DNA of 37,983 nt from an uncultured Chitinophagaceae bacterium (lineage in GTDB: Bacteria > Bacteroidota > Bacteroidia > Chitinophagales > Chitinophagaceae). Below, piece after piece: positions 24,787-32,318 of this stretch. The stretch is taken from positions 1-37,983 of the forward strand of contig CALKVC010000189.1 of assembly GCA_937996595.1 (NCBI GenBank), read 5' to 3'. The stretch's first letter is position 1; every line of letters begins with the position of its first letter. The position numbers were made by a program, and so were the translations under genes. The notes under the pieces are model-generated. The model saw only the letters and a list, made by a program, of their open reading frames with translations, was not told the DNA's origin and ran no database searches.

Positions 24787-25629
24787 ATGAATAGCAGCAT
24801 GATTTCATATGAGGGATTAACAGAAAAAGATGTTGAATGGCCGGAACTGCCGCAACCGTTTTTACCGGGAAGCCGTAACAGGAACCCGTTGTTTTACCTG
24901 GGTTTTTCTTTGCTGGAGGATAATGAAGCTGAAACAAAAAAATCATCCTCCAAAAACATGCCGGTAAACCTGCAGGATTATTCCAAAAAGTTTAATACAT
25001 ACGAACTCACGGCAAGCTTTGAGGAATTACTTTCAGAAGATAAAATAAGGAAACTGTATAAAACCGTATCAGGTACAGCGCTTACATACTGCCCCTGGTT
25101 TTATAAAGGGATCACACATGTGGGTAAAATTGACAGTCCCAAACTGGGATTATCAATAGATTTCCTCAACCGGGTGCAGCAGTTGAAAGATAAACTTGGC
25201 TGTTGCTTATTACAATTGCCGGAAAGTTGCAGGGCTGAAAATGCTGACGGGCTATTGCGTTACCTGCAGGCGTTGCCGGAAAATGTAGATATAGCGGTTG
25301 AATTAACAAACCAGGATTGGTATACCAACCCCGAACGGTTTGCTTTGGTTGTTGAAAAGATGCATCAATTACATAAATCGCTGGTGATAACAGATTCGCC
25401 GGGCTGGCGCGAAAGGCTGCACATGCAACTTTCCAGCCCTACGGCATATATCAGGTTTTATGCCAGGGGCTGGAACGAGATAGACCTTCACCGCATCAGC
25501 CTGTGGAAGAAACAACTGCAGTCGTGGTACCTTCAGGGGCTTGAGAAATGTTATTTCTTTTTATTTGTTCAGCATGAAGAGGGGCTGGAAGATTTTATAA
25601 GCTATGTACAGGAAGAGCTGCGGTTCTGA
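24787..25629 (+). CDS. DUF72 domain protein
   Basis: The 280-residue product matches the DUF72/YecE family, a TIM-barrel-like fold. Recognisable parts are FNTYELTASFEELLS (usual form: fntvElnst), KLGCCLLQLPESC (usual form: lGplLfQlPps), VDIAVELTNQDWY, and the late SSPTAYIRFYARG. The N-terminal extension before this (about 60 residues) is not typical. No enzymatic activity is firmly known for the family. The gene stands alone between the barrel gene and the potassium locus. Confidence 0.85.
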   Translation: MNSSMISYEGLTEKDVEWPELPQPFLPGSRNRNPLFYLGFSLLEDNEAETKKSSSKNMPVNLQDYSKKFNTYELTASFEELLSEDKIRKLYKTVSGTALTYCPWFYKGITHVGKIDSPKLGLSIDFLNRVQQLKDKLGCCLLQLPESCRAENADGLLRYLQALPENVDIAVELTNQDWYTNPERFALVVEKMHQLHKSLVITDSPGWRERLHMQLSSPTAYIRFYARGWNEIDLHRISLWKKQLQSWYLQGLEKCYFFLFVQHEEGLEDFISYVQEELRF

Positions 25630-25679
25630 TTACGGATTGATATTTTTCTTGTGCAGTAACGGTATTAATGCCATAACCG

Positions 25680-25710
25680 TTTGTACTGTTAAGTAAAAAG
25701 GTAATTTTAC
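25680..25710 (+). promoter_or_regulatory. Candidate promoter of the NtrC-type regulator gene
   Basis: TTTG (25680-25683), an 18-bp spacer and TAATTTTAC (25702-25710) resemble a Bacteroidota -33/-7 promoter with one mismatch. It ends 22 bases before the TTG start codon at 25733. Confidence 0.45.
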
Positions 25711-25732
25711 ATAGCATATAAAATCAAGCCGA

Positions 25733-27076
25733 TTGAAAAAGGTACTTATTATAGACGACGAAGAGAAACTTCGGACTTTACTGGCTAAAATCATCAGGCT
25801 CGAAGGCTTTGATGTTTTCCAGGCGGGTGATGGAAAAAACGGGTTAAAGAAACTTGAACAAGAGAATATAGATGTTGTAATCTGTGACGTAAAATTGCCG
25901 GACGGGTCCGGGGTTGACCTTTCAAAAGAAATTAAAACAAGATACCCTTATGCTGAGGTCATTTTGTTAACAGCATACGGAACCATTTCCGACAGTGTGC
26001 AGGCGATTAAGAACGGCGCATTTGACTATATAACCAAAGGCGATGATAATAATAAGATTATACCGTTGTTGTATAAGGCGGATGAAAAGGTAACGCTCAA
26101 CCGTAAAATAGCACATTTAGAAAAGCAATTAGGAAATAAATATTCTTTTGATATCATACTGGGCAAATCAAGGAATATCCGTGAGGCGATAGAAGCTGCC
26201 CAAAAAGTAGCTTCAACAGATGCCACCGTTTTGCTTACCGGTGAAACAGGAACCGGAAAAGAAGTGTTTGCACAATCGATCCATAATGCAAGCAGGCGGA
26301 GTAAAAACAATATTATAGCGGTTAACTGTTCTGCCTTTAATAAAGAGTTGCTGGAGAGTGAAATGTTTGGGCACAAAGCGGGGGCATTTACCGGAGCCAT
26401 AAAAGAATCAAAAGGTATTTTTGAGGAAGCGAACAACGGAACCGTTTTTTTAGATGAGATTGGAGAAATGCCGCTTGACCTGCAGGCAAAACTGCTGCGG
26501 GTGCTTGAAACAAAAGAGTTCATTAAAGTGGGCGATACAAAACCGGTTAAAGCAGACGTACGCATAATTGCGGCCACCAACAAAAACCTGCAGCAGCAGG
26601 TAACCGAAGGCCATTTCAGGGAAGACCTGTTTTACCGCATCAATGTATTTACAATACCGTTGCCGGCTTTGCGGGAAAGGAAGAGCGATATCCCGGAACT
26701 GGCCAATCATTTTTTAGAAGTATTCAGACAAAAGACAAATACGCGTATAGAAAGTATCAGCCCTGATTTTATGAAGCATTTGCTCAACCACGAATGGAAA
26801 GGGAATATCCGGGAACTGAAAAATGTTATTGAACGGGCGGTTATACTGGCCAAAAATAATCAGCTGGTAATTGAAGGCCTGCCACTGGAATTGCAGGTTA
26901 TAAATGAAAAAGGCAAAGAATTGTCCGCGTTTGACCTCGCCAGTGTTGAGAAACTGCACATCCAGCGGGTGCTGAATTATACCAGGGGAAATAAAACGGA
27001 AGCAGCCAGGCTGCTCAATATAGGGTTAACAACCCTTTACCGTAAGATTGAAGAATACCATATCATCGCATCATAA
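25733..27076 (+). CDS. NtrC-family sigma-54-dependent response regulator
   Basis: The 447-residue activator has three domains. The receiver has phosphoacceptor Asp52 in VVICDVKLPDGSG. The AAA+ domain has Walker A GETGTGKE (170-177), the sigma-54 contact loop GAFTGA (217-222), Walker B FLDEIGE (239-245) and an arginine-finger region FREDLFYRINVF. The C-terminal Fis-type helix-turn-helix ends with RLLNIGLTTLYRKIEEY. An intact GAFTGA means it can open sigma-54 promoters. Translation must begin at TTG (25733): the frame has a stop at 25712 and no ATG in between. It sits 270 bp upstream of the kdp genes and takes the place normally held by KdpE, so it is the likely activator of kdp (inference). 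Confidence 0.95.
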   Translation: MKKVLIIDDEEKLRTLLAKIIRLEGFDVFQAGDGKNGLKKLEQENIDVVICDVKLPDGSGVDLSKEIKTRYPYAEVILLTAYGTISDSVQAIKNGAFDYITKGDDNNKIIPLLYKADEKVTLNRKIAHLEKQLGNKYSFDIILGKSRNIREAIEAAQKVASTDATVLLTGETGTGKEVFAQSIHNASRRSKNNIIAVNCSAFNKELLESEMFGHKAGAFTGAIKESKGIFEEANNGTVFLDEIGEMPLDLQAKLLRVLETKEFIKVGDTKPVKADVRIIAATNKNLQQQVTEGHFREDLFYRINVFTIPLPALRERKSDIPELANHFLEVFRQKTNTRIESISPDFMKHLLNHEWKGNIRELKNVIERAVILAKNNQLVIEGLPLELQVINEKGKELSAFDLASVEKLHIQRVLNYTRGNKTEAARLLNIGLTTLYRKIEEYHIIAS

Positions 27077-27160
27077 CGTACCTTTTTTTCTGTACAGGAA
27101 AGACCCGGTCTCTGCGGGTAAAAACCGGCAATATTTCTGCAGCGCCGGATAATTATTATA

Positions 27161-27203
27161 TGGGATAGCCATCCCATTTTGGCAATAAACCTACCAAAAC
27201 GGG
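27161..27203 (+). promoter_or_regulatory. Upstream dyads, candidate NtrC-type enhancer
   Basis: Two overlapping inverted repeats lie here. TGGGAT-AGCC-ATCCCA is at 27161-27176. CCCATTTTGG (27173-27182) pairs with CCAAAACGGG (27194-27203) at 9 of 10 bases around an 11-bp gap. Their centres lie about 140-160 bp upstream of the predicted sigma-54 start, the usual distance for enhancer-binding activators. Confidence 0.5.
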
Positions 27204-27304
27204 TTGGTTTTTTTATTGGTAAAAAAAACCAGCGGAAAACGACAGTTGCCCCAACCCTTATCAGGCTTGTTTTTCAGCGTACATCTCACTATTGTTTTTT
27301 TGAG

Positions 27305-27320
27305 TGGCACATCATTTGGC
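27305..27320 (+). promoter_or_regulatory. Candidate sigma-54 (-24/-12) promoter of the kdp operon
   Basis: TGGCAC (27305-27310), five bases, then TTGG (27316-27319) followed by CA. Against the consensus TGGCAC-N5-TTGC only the last base of the -12 element differs, or else the spacing to GC is one base too long. Predicted start is near 27330, about 17 nt before the first small ORF. An NtrC-type activator is encoded directly upstream. Confidence 0.55.
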
Positions 27321-27346
27321 ATACTGTGTCTATAAACAAACAAACA

Positions 27347-27457
27347 ATGAAAAAAGAACCCTTGCAAGGCCTTGGCAGGCGATTAAAGCTGCACATCATT
27401 ATTCCGGCATTATATGTACTGAGCATATTGCTGATTTACCTGTTTAAGGAGTGGTGA
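27347..27457 (+). CDS. Small membrane protein 1 of the kdp operon (36 aa)
   Basis: ATG-to-stop gives 36 codons. A basic, polar N-terminus (MKKEPLQGLGRRLKLH) leads into one hydrophobic helix (IIIPALYVLSILLIYLF) ending KEW. This follows the positive-inside rule for a single-span protein with an N-in orientation. It is the first frame after the candidate sigma-54 promoter. The frame is open further upstream to 27179, but that part has low-complexity and promoter sequence. I recognise no family. Translation is supported by its place and topology only. Confidence 0.6.
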   Translation: MKKEPLQGLGRRLKLHIIIPALYVLSILLIYLFKEW

Positions 27458-27476
27458 CGCTGGATGTGACAATTGT

Positions 27477-27516
27477 AAGCATACATGCTAATCGGAGTCA
27501 TATAACATGTATGCTT
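27477..27516 (+). repeat. 11-bp inverted repeat between small ORFs 1 and 2
   Basis: AAGCATACATG (27477-27487) and CATGTATGCTT (27506-27516) are perfect reverse complements around 18 nt. There is no T tract after it. It could be an operator, an mRNA-stability stem or a weak attenuator inside the kdp leader. Confidence 0.7.
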
Positions 27517-27540
27517 GCTGGTTTAGCTTTAAACTAAATC

Positions 27541-27663
27541 ATGAGAAAGGGAAAAACGAGTAAAGAAATTACAGCGGTCATAGTACTATGGTTAATCGCA
27601 ATTGCCCTGGTTTATATCGTAGTGGTAAAGATGAAAATACTAATACAATACATAATCAATTAA
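27541..27663 (+). CDS. Small membrane protein 2 of the kdp operon (40 aa)
   Basis: ATG-to-stop gives 40 codons. A basic N-terminus (MRKGKTSKE) is followed by a hydrophobic helix (ITAVIVLWLIAIALVYIVVV) and a short KMKILIQYIIN tail. The topology matches its neighbours. It begins 83 bp after small ORF 1, with an inverted repeat between them, and ends 12 bp before small ORF 3. The family is not recognised. Confidence 0.6.
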   Translation: MRKGKTSKEITAVIVLWLIAIALVYIVVVKMKILIQYIIN

Positions 27664-27675
27664 AAAAGTAAACAG

Positions 27676-27762
27676 ATGCTCAACGCGATCCTGCTTTTAC
27701 TGGCAATGCTTCTGTGCTTTGTCATTTTTTTCAAATCGATCGGTTTCTTCGAAAAAATATAA
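27676..27762 (+). CDS. Small membrane protein 3 of the kdp operon (28 aa)
   Basis: ATG-to-stop gives 28 codons. The protein is almost entirely one hydrophobic helix (LNAILLLLAMLLCFVIFF) followed by KSIGFFEKI. The size and a short polar C-terminus resemble KdpF, but the characteristic YxxYxLxxPE(K/R)F ending is absent, and a genuine KdpF follows 5 bp later. It could be a diverged KdpF paralogue or a separate regulatory peptide. Confidence 0.6.
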   Translation: MLNAILLLLAMLLCFVIFFKSIGFFEKI

Positions 27763-27767
27763 CGGCC

Positions 27768-27848
27768 ATGATACCAACACTATTTATTATCTCGGTACTG
27801 ATTTTTATTTACCTGTTGTATGTTTTGATAAAACCAGAAAAATTTTAA
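27768..27848 (+). CDS. kdpF: K+-transporting ATPase subunit F (KdpF)
   Basis: KdpF is a single-helix peptide that stabilises the KdpFABC complex in the inner membrane. This 26-codon frame has the typical helix and the family-type ending YLLYVLIKPEKF. It lies 18 bp upstream of kdpA, the standard position. It is too short for most gene finders. Confidence 0.85.
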   Translation: MIPTLFIISVLIFIYLLYVLIKPEKF

Positions 27849-27866
27849 ACCCAAAAATGTACAACA

Positions 27867-29582
27867 ATGAACACTGAATTAACAGGTGTAATAGTTACAT
27901 TTCTTATTACCGTTCTCCTTGCATATCCCCTGGGAATATACATGGCGAAGGTATTTGCCGGAGAAAAAACGGCGACAGATTTTATGAAGCCGCTCGAACG
28001 GCTTGTATTTCGTTTTGCAGGGGTAGATCCTGGTAAGCAAATGAACTGGAAAGAATTTTTGAAAGCGATGTTGTCAATTAACATGGTTTGGCTTTTCTAT
28101 GCTTTTTTTCTGTTATTGTTCCAGGCAAGGTTGCCATTAAATCCTGACGGGAACGGGAATATGACACCCGACCTGAGTTTTAATACGGCCATTAGTTTTT
28201 TAGTGAACTGCAACCTGCAGCACTATTCCGGTGAAAGCGGGCTTACATATCTCACGCAATTATTTGTAATTACGTTCCTCCAATTTGTAAGTGCAGCTAC
28301 AGGTATTGCGGCTGCTGTTGCTTTGTTTAATGGATTAAAACACAAAACAACAGATAACCTGGGTAACTTCTGGGGCATTTTTACAAAATCCATCACCAGG
28401 ATATTATTGCCGCTTTGTATTGTGATGGCTATATTGCTTGCCTTCAACGGTACGCCGGCAGGTTTTGAAGGAAAAGATACCATTGTAACCTTACAGGGAG
28501 ATACGGTGTCTGTTTCCCGTGGTCCGGCCGCAGGCATGATTGCCATAAAACATATAGGTACAAACGGAGGTGGATGGTTTGGCGCTAATTCAGCACACCC
28601 GCTGGAAAACCCCAATTACTTTACCAATATGCTTGAATTAATTGCACAGGTGCTTATACCCATAGCCTTGCTTTTTGCACTGGGATTTTATATAAACAGG
28701 AAAAAATTTGCCTGGATGATCTTTGCTATCATGACAGCGGGTATGTTATTCCTGGTTATTCCAACCATTCATTGGGAAATGCAGGGCAGCCCGGCCATTG
28801 AAAAAATGGGCATCATGCAGGCAACCGGTGCTATGGAAGGCAAGGAGGTAAGGTTTGGTCCGGCAGCTTCGGGTTACTGGAGCATTATAACAACGATCAT
28901 TTCTACCGGTTCGGTTAACAGTATGCATGACAGTTCAATGCCTTTATCGGGCATGATGCAAATGTTGGGCATGCTTATCAATGCATTTTATGGAGGTTGT
29001 GGTGTGGGCATACTTAACTATTTTATATACATCATCATTGCTGTATTTATAGGTGGCCTCATGGTTGGCAGAACCCCCGAATTCATGGGTCATAAAGTGG
29101 AAGCGCGGGAAGTGAAGATAGCGGCCCTGGTAACTTTATTGTCTGCTTTTCTAATTAAAGGCGGAACAGCATTGGCTGCCTATTATTTCGTGAAGCACGG
29201 CAATGCCGATTGGGCGGTGCAGCCCGCCAACTGGTTAAACAATCCCGGTAACCATGGATTTTCCGAAATGTTTTATGAATTCACATCAGCCAATGCCAAT
29301 AACGGCAGTGGATATGAGGGCCTGGGTGATAATAATATTTTCTGGAATGTTACTACCGGCTTTGTTTTGTTATTCGGCAGGTTTATTCCCATCATCGGGC
29401 CCATTGCCATCATTGGGTTGCTGGCAAAGAAAAAATATATACCGGAAACACCCGGTACATTAAAAGTGGATTCCCTCACATTCGGGATGCTCACTTTCGC
29501 TATCATCATCATCATCACCGCATTGTCTTATTTCCCTCCGTTGGTGCTGGGGCCGATAGCAGAATTTTTAGGAATGCGTTAA
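27867..29582 (+). CDS. kdpA: K+-transporting ATPase subunit A (KdpA)
   Basis: KdpA is the channel-like, K+-selective subunit of the KdpFABC high-affinity potassium pump. The 571-residue product has about ten membrane helices and the four pseudo-repeated filter regions. The first reads LVNCNLQHYSGE, where E. coli has TNTNWQ. The second is IGTNGGGWFGANSAHPLENP, the third contains STGSVNSMHDSS and the fourth FTSANANNGSGYEGL. The length is close to the usual 557. kdpB follows after 41 bp. Confidence 0.97.
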   Translation: MNTELTGVIVTFLITVLLAYPLGIYMAKVFAGEKTATDFMKPLERLVFRFAGVDPGKQMNWKEFLKAMLSINMVWLFYAFFLLLFQARLPLNPDGNGNMTPDLSFNTAISFLVNCNLQHYSGESGLTYLTQLFVITFLQFVSAATGIAAAVALFNGLKHKTTDNLGNFWGIFTKSITRILLPLCIVMAILLAFNGTPAGFEGKDTIVTLQGDTVSVSRGPAAGMIAIKHIGTNGGGWFGANSAHPLENPNYFTNMLELIAQVLIPIALLFALGFYINRKKFAWMIFAIMTAGMLFLVIPTIHWEMQGSPAIEKMGIMQATGAMEGKEVRFGPAASGYWSIITTIISTGSVNSMHDSSMPLSGMMQMLGMLINAFYGGCGVGILNYFIYIIIAVFIGGLMVGRTPEFMGHKVEAREVKIAALVTLLSAFLIKGGTALAAYYFVKHGNADWAVQPANWLNNPGNHGFSEMFYEFTSANANNGSGYEGLGDNNIFWNVTTGFVLLFGRFIPIIGPIAIIGLLAKKKYIPETPGTLKVDSLTFGMLTFAIIIIITALSYFPPLVLGPIAEFLGMR

Positions 29583-29623
29583 TAATCGTATGACAGAATA
29601 AATCAGCAGATAAAAATAATAAT

Positions 29624-31714
29624 ATGTCAAAGCACAAGAAAATAACAAAACTGTTTGAGGGTGCATTGGTTGCAGCTGCCTTAAAACAGTCTTTTGTAAA
29701 ATTAAAACCGGGAGTAATGCTGAGGAACCCGGTGATGTTTACAGTATATATCGGAACCATCATTATGATGGGTGTGTGTATCTGGATTGCAACAGGCGAA
29801 ACCACTCAGGGTTCCCTACCCTATAATATTACTGTATCAGCCATTTTATTAATAACCCTGCTGTTTGCCAATTTTGCAGAAGCTATTGCAGAGGCAAGGG
29901 GAAAGGCCCAGGCAGACAGTTTACGGAAAACAAGGGAAGATACACCGGCAAAAAAGGTATTTCCGGTAGGCGACATGTATGTTGACGAAGTAAAGGTTGT
30001 TCCCTCTTCCCAATTGGCAAAAGGAGACCTTTTTATTTGCGAAGCAGGAGATACGATACCAATGGATGGAGAGATCATAAAAGGAATCGCCACCATTGAT
30101 GAGAGTGCCATAACCGGGGAAAGTGCGCCTGTGATTAGAGAAAGCGGTGGCGATAAGTCATCTGTAACCGGTGGCACAAAAGTATTGAGCGATAAGATTA
30201 CCGTAAGGGTTACAACCGGGCAGGGAGAAAGTTTCTTAGATAAAATGATAGCCCTGGTAGAAGGGGCTTCCAGGCAAAAAACACCGAATGAAATTGCGCT
30301 TACCATCCTGCTGGCGAGCTTTACCATTATTTTCCTGATTGTTGTGGTAACCTTAAAGCCATTTGCCGATTATGCAAACACACCCATAACCGTTGCGGCA
30401 TTTGTTTCTTTATATGTTTGTTTAATCCCAACAACCATTGGCGGTTTATTAAGTGCTATCGGAATAGCGGGCATGGACCGGGCACTGCGGGCGAATGTTA
30501 TAACAAAAAGCGGCAAGGCTGTAGAAACAGCCGGCGACCTGGATACATTATTACTTGATAAAACCGGCACCATTACGATTGGTAACAGAAAGGCAACCGG
30601 ATTTTACGCAGCAAAAGGAATAGACGAAAAGGTATTCATTGAAGCTTGTGCCATGTCATCATTGGCCGATGAAACGCCGGAAGGAAAATCCATCATTGAA
30701 TTGGCAATGAATAGCGGAATAAAAATCCCTGTTTACCAGGGAACAGAACCCGGCATAAAATTCATACAATTCACTGCAGAAACCAGAAGCAGCGGCATTG
30801 ACCTTCCATCAGGAATCAAGATACGAAAAGGGGCTTTTGATTCAATTAAAAACCTGGTAACAAAAGCGGGCAATACATTCCCGGAAGATATTGCTGAAAA
30901 AGTCAGGTCTATTTCCTTAAATGGCGGCACCCCGCTGGTGCTGTGTTCCGGTGCCGGCAGCAACAGTGCACCATTCAATGCTGTTGTGCAAGGAGTGATT
31001 GAACTGCAGGATATCATAAAACCGGGCATACAGGAACGGTTTGAACGGCTCCGGAAGATGGGAGTTAAGACAGTGATGGTTACCGGAGACAATCCATTAA
31101 CAGCAAAATTTATTGCAGACAAAGCCGGCGTAGACGATTTTATTGCAGAAGCCAAGCCGGAGGATAAAATGAATTATATTAAGCAGGAACAGCAGGGAGG
31201 TAAACTCGTTGCAATGATGGGCGATGGTACCAACGACGCCCCGGCACTGGCCCAGGCAGATGTTGGTGTGGCTATGAATAGTGGTACTGCCGCAGCCAAA
31301 GAAGCTGGCAATATGGTTGACCTGGATAACGACCCAACCAAACTGATAGAAATTGTAGAGATCGGCAAACAGTTATTGATGACAAGGGGAACCCTTACAA
31401 CATTCTCAATTGCCAATGATGTTGCCAAGTACTTTGCCATTGTACCGGCCTTATTCATTGGTTCTATTCCGGCGCTGCAGGCGTTAAATATTATGCAGCT
31501 TCACAGCCCCGAAAGTGCAATACTGTCAGCCGTAATATTCAATGCCATCATAATTCCATTACTGATACCACTGGCTTTAAAAGGAGTAATGTATAAGCCC
31601 ATTGGCGCCAGTGCTTTGTTAAGGAGGAACCTGTTGATCTATGGGTTGGGTGGAGTAATTGTTCCATTCATAGGAATCAAAGCCATCGACCTTGTTGTAG
31701 CATTCTTTGTATAA
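29624..31714 (+). CDS. kdpB: K+-transporting ATPase subunit B (KdpB)
   Basis: KdpB is the P-type ATPase subunit that hydrolyses ATP to drive K+ uptake. In the 696-residue product the phosphorylation motif DKTGTIT has Asp312. The A-domain TGES is at 164-167; its Ser167 corresponds to the inhibitory phosphoserine Ser162 of E. coli. The membrane motif CLIPTTIG is at 266-273 and the hinge motif is GDGTNDAPAL near 530. All catalytic residues are present. kdpC starts 20 bp downstream. Confidence 0.98.
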   Translation: MSKHKKITKLFEGALVAAALKQSFVKLKPGVMLRNPVMFTVYIGTIIMMGVCIWIATGETTQGSLPYNITVSAILLITLLFANFAEAIAEARGKAQADSLRKTREDTPAKKVFPVGDMYVDEVKVVPSSQLAKGDLFICEAGDTIPMDGEIIKGIATIDESAITGESAPVIRESGGDKSSVTGGTKVLSDKITVRVTTGQGESFLDKMIALVEGASRQKTPNEIALTILLASFTIIFLIVVVTLKPFADYANTPITVAAFVSLYVCLIPTTIGGLLSAIGIAGMDRALRANVITKSGKAVETAGDLDTLLLDKTGTITIGNRKATGFYAAKGIDEKVFIEACAMSSLADETPEGKSIIELAMNSGIKIPVYQGTEPGIKFIQFTAETRSSGIDLPSGIKIRKGAFDSIKNLVTKAGNTFPEDIAEKVRSISLNGGTPLVLCSGAGSNSAPFNAVVQGVIELQDIIKPGIQERFERLRKMGVKTVMVTGDNPLTAKFIADKAGVDDFIAEAKPEDKMNYIKQEQQGGKLVAMMGDGTNDAPALAQADVGVAMNSGTAAAKEAGNMVDLDNDPTKLIEIVEIGKQLLMTRGTLTTFSIANDVAKYFAIVPALFIGSIPALQALNIMQLHSPESAILSAVIFNAIIIPLLIPLALKGVMYKPIGASALLRRNLLIYGLGGVIVPFIGIKAIDLVVAFFV

Positions 31715-31734
31715 TACCTGTAAAAATCTTTCAC

Positions 31735-32298
31735 ATGAAAAAATATGTTTGGCCATCTTTAAAACTTACGCTTGTATTAATCATTTTGTGTTCGGTTTTA
31801 TATCCATTGTTTATTGCAGCCGTAGCAAAACTGTCGCCCGGCGGCGGTATGGGCGAAACAGTTACCGTAAACGGTAAAGTGGCAGGGTATGCCAATATAG
31901 GCCAGGAATTTTCAGAAGATAAATATTTCTGGGGCCGCCCATCGGCGGTTGGTTATAATGCAGCCGGTTCAGGAGGCTCGAACAAAGGGCCTTCAAACCC
32001 GGATTATTTAACACAGGTGCAGGAACGGATTGATCGTTTTTTAATGCATAATCCAGGGATAAAAAAAGAAGAAATACCCGTAGAACTGGTAACCGCATCT
32101 GGCAGTGGACTGGATCCTGACTTATCGCCAGCAGGTGCAAAAGTGCAGGTAAAGCGCATTGCTGCTATTAGAAATATAGAAGAAGCAACGATCATTAGCC
32201 TGATTGATAAACAAACGGAAAAACCATTAGCTGGTATCTTTGGCCCTTCTAAAGTGAATATATTGAAATTGAACATTGAGCTAGATAAAATAAAATAA
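31735..32298 (+). CDS. kdpC: K+-transporting ATPase subunit C (KdpC)
   Basis: KdpC is a single-span subunit thought to act as a catalytic chaperone for KdpB. The 187-residue product has one N-terminal helix (LTLVLIILCSVLYPLFIAAV) and the conserved periplasmic motifs FSEDKYFWGRPSA, GSGGSNKGPSNPDYL and ASGSGLDPDLSPAGAKVQV. The length is normal. It is placed 20 bp after kdpB and 20 bp before the porin gene. Confidence 0.97.
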   Translation: MKKYVWPSLKLTLVLIILCSVLYPLFIAAVAKLSPGGGMGETVTVNGKVAGYANIGQEFSEDKYFWGRPSAVGYNAAGSGGSNKGPSNPDYLTQVQERIDRFLMHNPGIKKEEIPVELVTASGSGLDPDLSPAGAKVQVKRIAAIRNIEEATIISLIDKQTEKPLAGIFGPSKVNILKLNIELDKIK

Positions 32299-32318
32299 CA
32301 ACTGAAAAATTAAGTACG

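Noticed and set aside
27077..27346. c-di-AMP or other known riboswitch ahead of kdp
   Set aside because: I cannot find a recognisable ydaO-type core; the visible elements (dyads and -24/-12) fit protein-DNA control, and the predicted leader is only about 17 nt.
27179..27346. 92-codon reading of small ORF 1 from 27179
   Set aside because: It would translate the enhancer dyads and promoter; the hydrophobic, rule-abiding part begins only at the ATG at 27347.
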